The notes under the pieces are model-generated. The model ran no database searches. It saw nothing but the letters and a program-made list of their open reading frames with translations, and had not been told where the DNA came from. A program made the position numbers and the translations under genes. From contig NZ_CP034563.1 in the NCBI RefSeq assembly GCF_003970675.1, positions 558,001 through 622,000 of the forward strand: 64,000 nucleotides of DNA, in the 5' to 3' direction. The stretch comes from Flammeovirga pectinis (GTDB taxonomy: Bacteria; Bacteroidota; Bacteroidia; Cytophagales; Flammeovirgaceae). Below are positions 63,356 through 64,000 of this stretch, piece by piece (positions within the stretch are counted from its first letter, which is position 1; every line of letters begins with the position of its first letter).

Positions 63356-64000
63356 TTATAACGCTTTAAGTGCTTTTTCTCTTTCAAAATCTGATGAAAT
63401 AGTTTCGCAAATATCTTTATAAAGTGAAACTAAAGATTGGTCTTTTGAGTTGGTAACATCTTTTGCAATTGCGGTTAGAGCATTGGCGGCATCAAAACTT
63501 GAACTTATATTTTTAGTTGCATTTAAATAAGGTACTAAATAACTCTTAGCGAAGAAGTCTGAAGTTGTAGAACTTTTTAAGAAACTACTTAAATCATAAC
63601 TACTACTTATTGTTGCTGCAGCATGATAGAATGTATTGATAACCTCTTCATTTTTCATTTTCTTTAATGCAATCGCTTTCAACCCAGCGGACTTTTCAAA
63701 ACTAGACGGAATGGAGATACAAATCTGTAGATAAAGTATTTGAGAATTACCTTCCCAAATGTCCCAATAGTTAGCGCTTCTACTCAATGCACTTCTTTTC
63801 TCAAAGGCAGAGGAGATTGTTTTAATAGACATTAGTAAAGCATTGTTCTGTTCTGCGTTCCAGTTGCTACCATTCGGACTAGCAAATGCAGCACTTATGG
63901 CATTCTTTTTTTCAAAATCTGAGGATATAGAGGCCAAGCAACTTTCTAAAGCTATAGCGGGCATTTTGGTTACATTTTGATCAAAAGCAATCTGTAATGT
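63356..64000 (-). CDS. ISSDFEK-repeat helical protein, 5' end cut by window edge
   Basis: The frame remains open to base 64000, so the ATG at 63964 is probably internal. Six repeats of about 35 residues carry variants of ISS(D/A/S)FEKxxAL. They begin, counting from that Met, at residues 13, 50, 85, 119, 153 and 189. Such helical-pair repeats suggest a protein-binding solenoid. The stop is two bases before the histidine kinase start, so it is cotranscribed and possibly translationally coupled. The missing N-terminus may contain another domain. Function unknown. Confidence 0.8.
   Translation of the reverse strand, partial: TLQIAFDQNVTKMPAIALESCLASISSDFEKKNAISAAFASPNGSNWNAEQNNALLMSIKTISSAFEKRSALSRSANYWDIWEGNSQILYLQICISIPSSFEKSAGLKAIALKKMKNEEVINTFYHAAATISSSYDLSSFLKSSTTSDFFAKSYLVPYLNATKNISSSFDAANALTAIAKDVTNSKDQSLVSLYKDICETISSDFEREKALKAL

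Overview
The window comes from an AT-rich genome of the phylum Bacteroidota. The evidence is two SusC/SusD pairs, a hybrid two-component regulator, C-terminal type IX secretion (T9SS) sorting domains, lipoprotein signals and weak Shine-Dalgarno use. The glycan-degrading gene content suggests a marine, polysaccharide-degrading member such as the Cytophagales/Flammeovirga group. That placement is inference, because the window holds no rRNA or other taxonomic marker. I saw no tRNA, insertion sequence, prophage or CRISPR array.

Region 1 (1-16.6 kb) is a galactoside utilisation locus. A beta-galactosidase (GH2, cut by the window edge) is divergent from susC-susD-GH2-sugar kinase. These are followed by a DUF5077/DUF3472 lipoprotein, a ROK repressor and a DUF4922 protein that carries GalT-like metal and catalytic motifs. 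The two GH2 enzymes would release galactose outside the cytoplasm. The kinase (NahK-like) and the GalT-like transferase could feed it into nucleotide sugars without a classical GalK/GalT. tdh-kbl follow (threonine to glycine plus acetyl-CoA).

Region 2 (19-40.5 kb) is mixed housekeeping and accessory content. It has small membrane proteins, an outer-membrane barrel, a CAT-like protein, a YecH-like protein and a GH5/GH109 operon divergent from a Tat-exported GH109. It also has a lipoprotein, a VOC protein, aquaporin Z, a sialate O-acetylesterase homologue that has lost its catalytic Ser and His, and a peroxiredoxin. An AraC regulator, a second barrel, an alpha/beta hydrolase, a UbiB-type kinase and a T9SS cargo protein complete it. 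Several genes end in strong intrinsic terminators. Two gene remnants lie near 28.3 and 30.7 kb.

Region 3 (40.5-60.1 kb) is a second polysaccharide utilisation locus. A hybrid two-component system (HTCS) protein is divergent from PKD lipoprotein-susC-susD-GH71/99-GH97. After a terminator comes a 1502-residue secreted SGNH esterase with four near-identical 81-residue repeats and a T9SS signal. The promoter regions upstream of 45166 and 55477 share the same three-part arrangement of conserved blocks with the same spacing. This looks like a duplicated HTCS operator/promoter and ties the esterase to the locus. The GH97 (inverting type) and GH71-like motifs suggest an alpha-glucan substrate.

Region 4 (60.1-64 kb) is a reverse-strand operon: an ISSDFEK-repeat helical protein (cut by the window end), a LytS-type histidine kinase, a second kinase-like membrane protein that has lost its phospho-acceptor histidine, and a LytTR response regulator. 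It is the least conventional signalling arrangement in the window.
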